Below the pieces are notes generated by a model. That model made no database searches. It saw only the letters and a program-made list of their open reading frames with translations, and had not been told where the DNA came from. A DNA stretch of 64,000 nt from Salipiger pallidus. GTDB taxonomy: Bacteria; Pseudomonadota; Alphaproteobacteria; Rhodobacterales; Rhodobacteraceae. The stretch covers positions 1 through 64,000 of the forward strand of contig NZ_BMJV01000002.1 of the NCBI RefSeq assembly GCF_014643635.1. The letters are read 5' to 3'. Positions 62,468 through 64,000 of the stretch are shown in pieces. The position numbers and the translations under genes were made by a program. The first letter of the stretch is position 1, and each line of letters opens with the position of its first letter.

Positions 62468-64000
62468 ATGACATTTGGACGGGTGAACCCGGCATACCGG
62501 CTGGAAGATCAGGGGATCGCAGAGCTGGGCAATGTCTATTACAACCTGACGGAGCCCGCGCTGATCGAGGCCGCCCTCAAACGCGGCGAAGGCACGCTTG
62601 GCAAGGGGGGCGCCTTCTACGTCACCACGGGCAAGTTCACCGGGCGGTCGCCGCAGGACAAGCACGTCGTGCGCACCCCATCGGTCGAAGACAACATCTG
62701 GTGGGAAAACAACCGCCCGATGACCCCCGAGGGCTTCGACGCGCTGCATGCCGACATGCTCGAGCACATGAAGGGCGGCGACTACTACGTGCAGGATCTC
62801 ATCGGCGGGGCTGATCCGGCCTACTCGATCAAGGTCCGCATGGTGACTGAACTGGCCTGGCACGGCCTCTTCATCCGCCACATGCTGCGCCGTCCCGACC
62901 GGGACCAGCTGGATGATTTTATCGCCGATTTCACGGTCATCAACTGCCCCAGCTTCCAGGCGGATCCCGCCAAGCACGGCTGCCGCAGCGAAACCGTGAT
63001 CGCGATGAACTTCGACAAGAAGACCATCCTTATCGGCGGCACCGAATACGCGGGCGAGAACAAGAAGTCGGTCTTTACCTTGCTCAACTACATGCTGCCG
63101 CTCAAGGGCATCATGGCGATGCACTGCTCGGCCAACCACGCGCCGAACAACCCGGTCGACACCGCGGTGTTCTTCGGCCTCTCCGGCACCGGCAAGACCA
63201 CGCTGTCCGCGGACCCCGAGCGCGTGCTGATCGGCGACGACGAACACGGCTGGTCGGATCGCGGCACCTTCAACTTCGAAGGCGGCTGCTATGCCAAGAC
63301 CATCAACCTCTCGCCCGAGGCCGAACCCGAAATCTACGCCACCACGTCGAAGTTCGGCACGGTGATCGAGAACATGATCTTCGACCCCGAGACCTTCGAT
63401 CTCGATTTCGACGATGACAGCCTGACCGCCAACATGCGCTGCGCCTACCCGCTCGAGTACATCTCGAACGCCTCGAGCACGGCGCTTGGCGGGCACCCGA
63501 AGAACATCATCATGCTGACCTGCGATGCCTTCGGCGTTCTGCCGCCCATCGCGCGGCTGACCCCGGCGCAGGCGATGTACCACTTCCTGTCGGGCTTCAC
63601 CTCGAAGGTGGCCGGCACCGAGCGGGGCATCACCGAACCGCAGCCGACCTTCTCGACCTGCTTCGGCGCGCCCTTCATGCCGCTGCGTCCCGAGAAATAC
63701 GGCAACCTGCTGCGCGACAAGATCGCCAAGCACGGTGCCACCTGCTGGTTGGTGAACACCGGCTGGACCGGCGGCGCCTACGGTACTGGCAACCGCATGC
63801 CCATCAAGGCCACCCGTGCGCTGTTGCACGCTGCGCTCAACGGGTCTCTGTCGAAGGTCGACTTCCGCAAGGACCCCAACTTCGGCTTCGATGTCCCGGT
63901 GAACGTCGAGGGCGTGCCGACCCTGCTTCTGGACCCGCGCAAGACCTGGGACGACAAGGCCGCGTTCGACGTGCAGGCCGAGAAGCTGGTCAAGATGTTC
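62468..64000 (+). CDS. pckA: Phosphoenolpyruvate carboxykinase (ATP), partial
   Basis: 511 codons run in one frame to the window end; about 20 more residues are expected, so the 3' end is cut by the window. The protein opens [20 protein letters not shown] and contains [20 protein letters not shown], the P-loop [20 protein letters not shown], the kinase-2-like [13 protein letters not shown], metal ligands in [10 protein letters not shown], and [23 protein letters not shown]-type PckA converts oxaloacetate to PEP, the entry to gluconeogenesis. Divergent from chvI; the gap carries repeated GCTAACG motifs. Confidence 0.95.
   Translation, partial: MTFGRVNPAYRLEDQGIAELGNVYYNLTEPALIEAALKRGEGTLGKGGAFYVTTGKFTGRSPQDKHVVRTPSVEDNIWWENNRPMTPEGFDALHADMLEHMKGGDYYVQDLIGGADPAYSIKVRMVTELAWHGLFIRHMLRRPDRDQLDDFIADFTVINCPSFQADPAKHGCRSETVIAMNFDKKTILIGGTEYAGENKKSVFTLLNYMLPLKGIMAMHCSANHAPNNPVDTAVFFGLSGTGKTTLSADPERVLIGDDEHGWSDRGTFNFEGGCYAKTINLSPEAEPEIYATTSKFGTVIENMIFDPETFDLDFDDDSLTANMRCAYPLEYISNASSTALGGHPKNIIMLTCDAFGVLPPIARLTPAQAMYHFLSGFTSKVAGTERGITEPQPTFSTCFGAPFMPLRPEKYGNLLRDKIAKHGATCWLVNTGWTGGAYGTGNRMPIKATRALLHAALNGSLSKVDFRKDPNFGFDVPVNVEGVPTLLLDPRKTWDDKAAFDVQAEKLVKMF

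Noticed and set aside
62468-64000. pckA as a truncated gene
   Set aside because: The frame is intact to the last base; only the window ends. The missing part is about 20 residues.
1-64000. CRISPR arrays, rRNA operons, toxin-antitoxin pairs
   Set aside because: No regularly spaced direct repeats, no rRNA-like sequence and no convincing small adjacent gene pair of that type were seen on reading both strands.

Overview
The window looks like chromosomal DNA of an alphaproteobacterium of the Roseobacter group (Rhodobacterales). The grounds are its GC-rich codon use, a phosphatidylcholine synthase, an ethylmalonyl-CoA-pathway methylsuccinyl-CoA dehydrogenase, and the chvI-chvG-hprK-rapZ-EIIA-HPr block next to pckA, an arrangement known from this group. 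This placement is inferred from gene content only.

Layout. 1-3.8 kb is decayed mobile or accessory DNA: a large serine recombinase pseudogene with five lesions, a 5'-truncated FtsH-like (M41) peptidase and an unrecognised coiled-coil ORF. 3.9-11.4 kb holds a LysR/small-DMT divergent pair, a CatB-type acetyltransferase, a BON-MscS channel, a three-gene membrane operon resembling yqjD-yqjE plus a DUF3618 protein, and a YihY-family protein. 11.4-13.4 kb is a graveyard (LysR fragment, IS3 remnant) ending at tRNA-Lys(TTT). 13.5-19.6 kb is core: dapF, mtaB, a PaiB-like gene, pcs, a TauE-like permease and mcd, whose last 49 bp are repeated just downstream with only synonymous changes.

20.1-26.6 kb is a leftward operon for an Fe/AEP-type ABC importer (ATPase, binding protein, fused permease) that continues into an MBL-fold hydrolase, a dual-specificity-type phosphatase and a LacI regulator. 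26.9-33.1 kb has a ROK regulator divergent from a second ABC importer (binding protein, ATPase, two permeases) plus a TIM-barrel isomerase. 33.6-41.2 kb holds an AraC/SDR divergent pair and a LysR gene divergent from a TAXI-TRAP transporter coupled to two AtuA-family genes. Two diverged copies of an unexplained ~150-bp repeat lie at 33.3 and 41.2 kb.

42-52.2 kb has a CaCA antiporter convergent with an SLC13-type permease, an orphan DUF6998-like protein with a possible nuclease-like core, a GFA/DUF2087 pair, a copper- or iron-linked cluster (DUF2946-like, PCuAC, two broken genes) and an EamA exporter. 52.4-52.95 kb is a scar at tRNA-Arg(TCT): a DUF1826 tail fused to the tail of a tyrosine integrase. 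53-57.5 kb has pheS, yrhK, a DUF6473-like gene, a 3-hydroxybutyryl-CoA dehydrogenase and an acyltransferase. 57.6-64 kb is the carbon/energy and envelope signalling block: chvI -> chvG -> hprK::rapZ -> EIIA -> HPr on the minus strand, with pckA divergent and cut by the window end.

The strongest unusual observations are the in-frame HPr kinase-RapZ fusion, the duplicated mcd 3' end, the phosphatase/MBL genes embedded in the ABC operon, the dispersed repeat pair, and the integrase/DUF1826 scar. I found no CRISPR array, no rRNA and no intact transposon.
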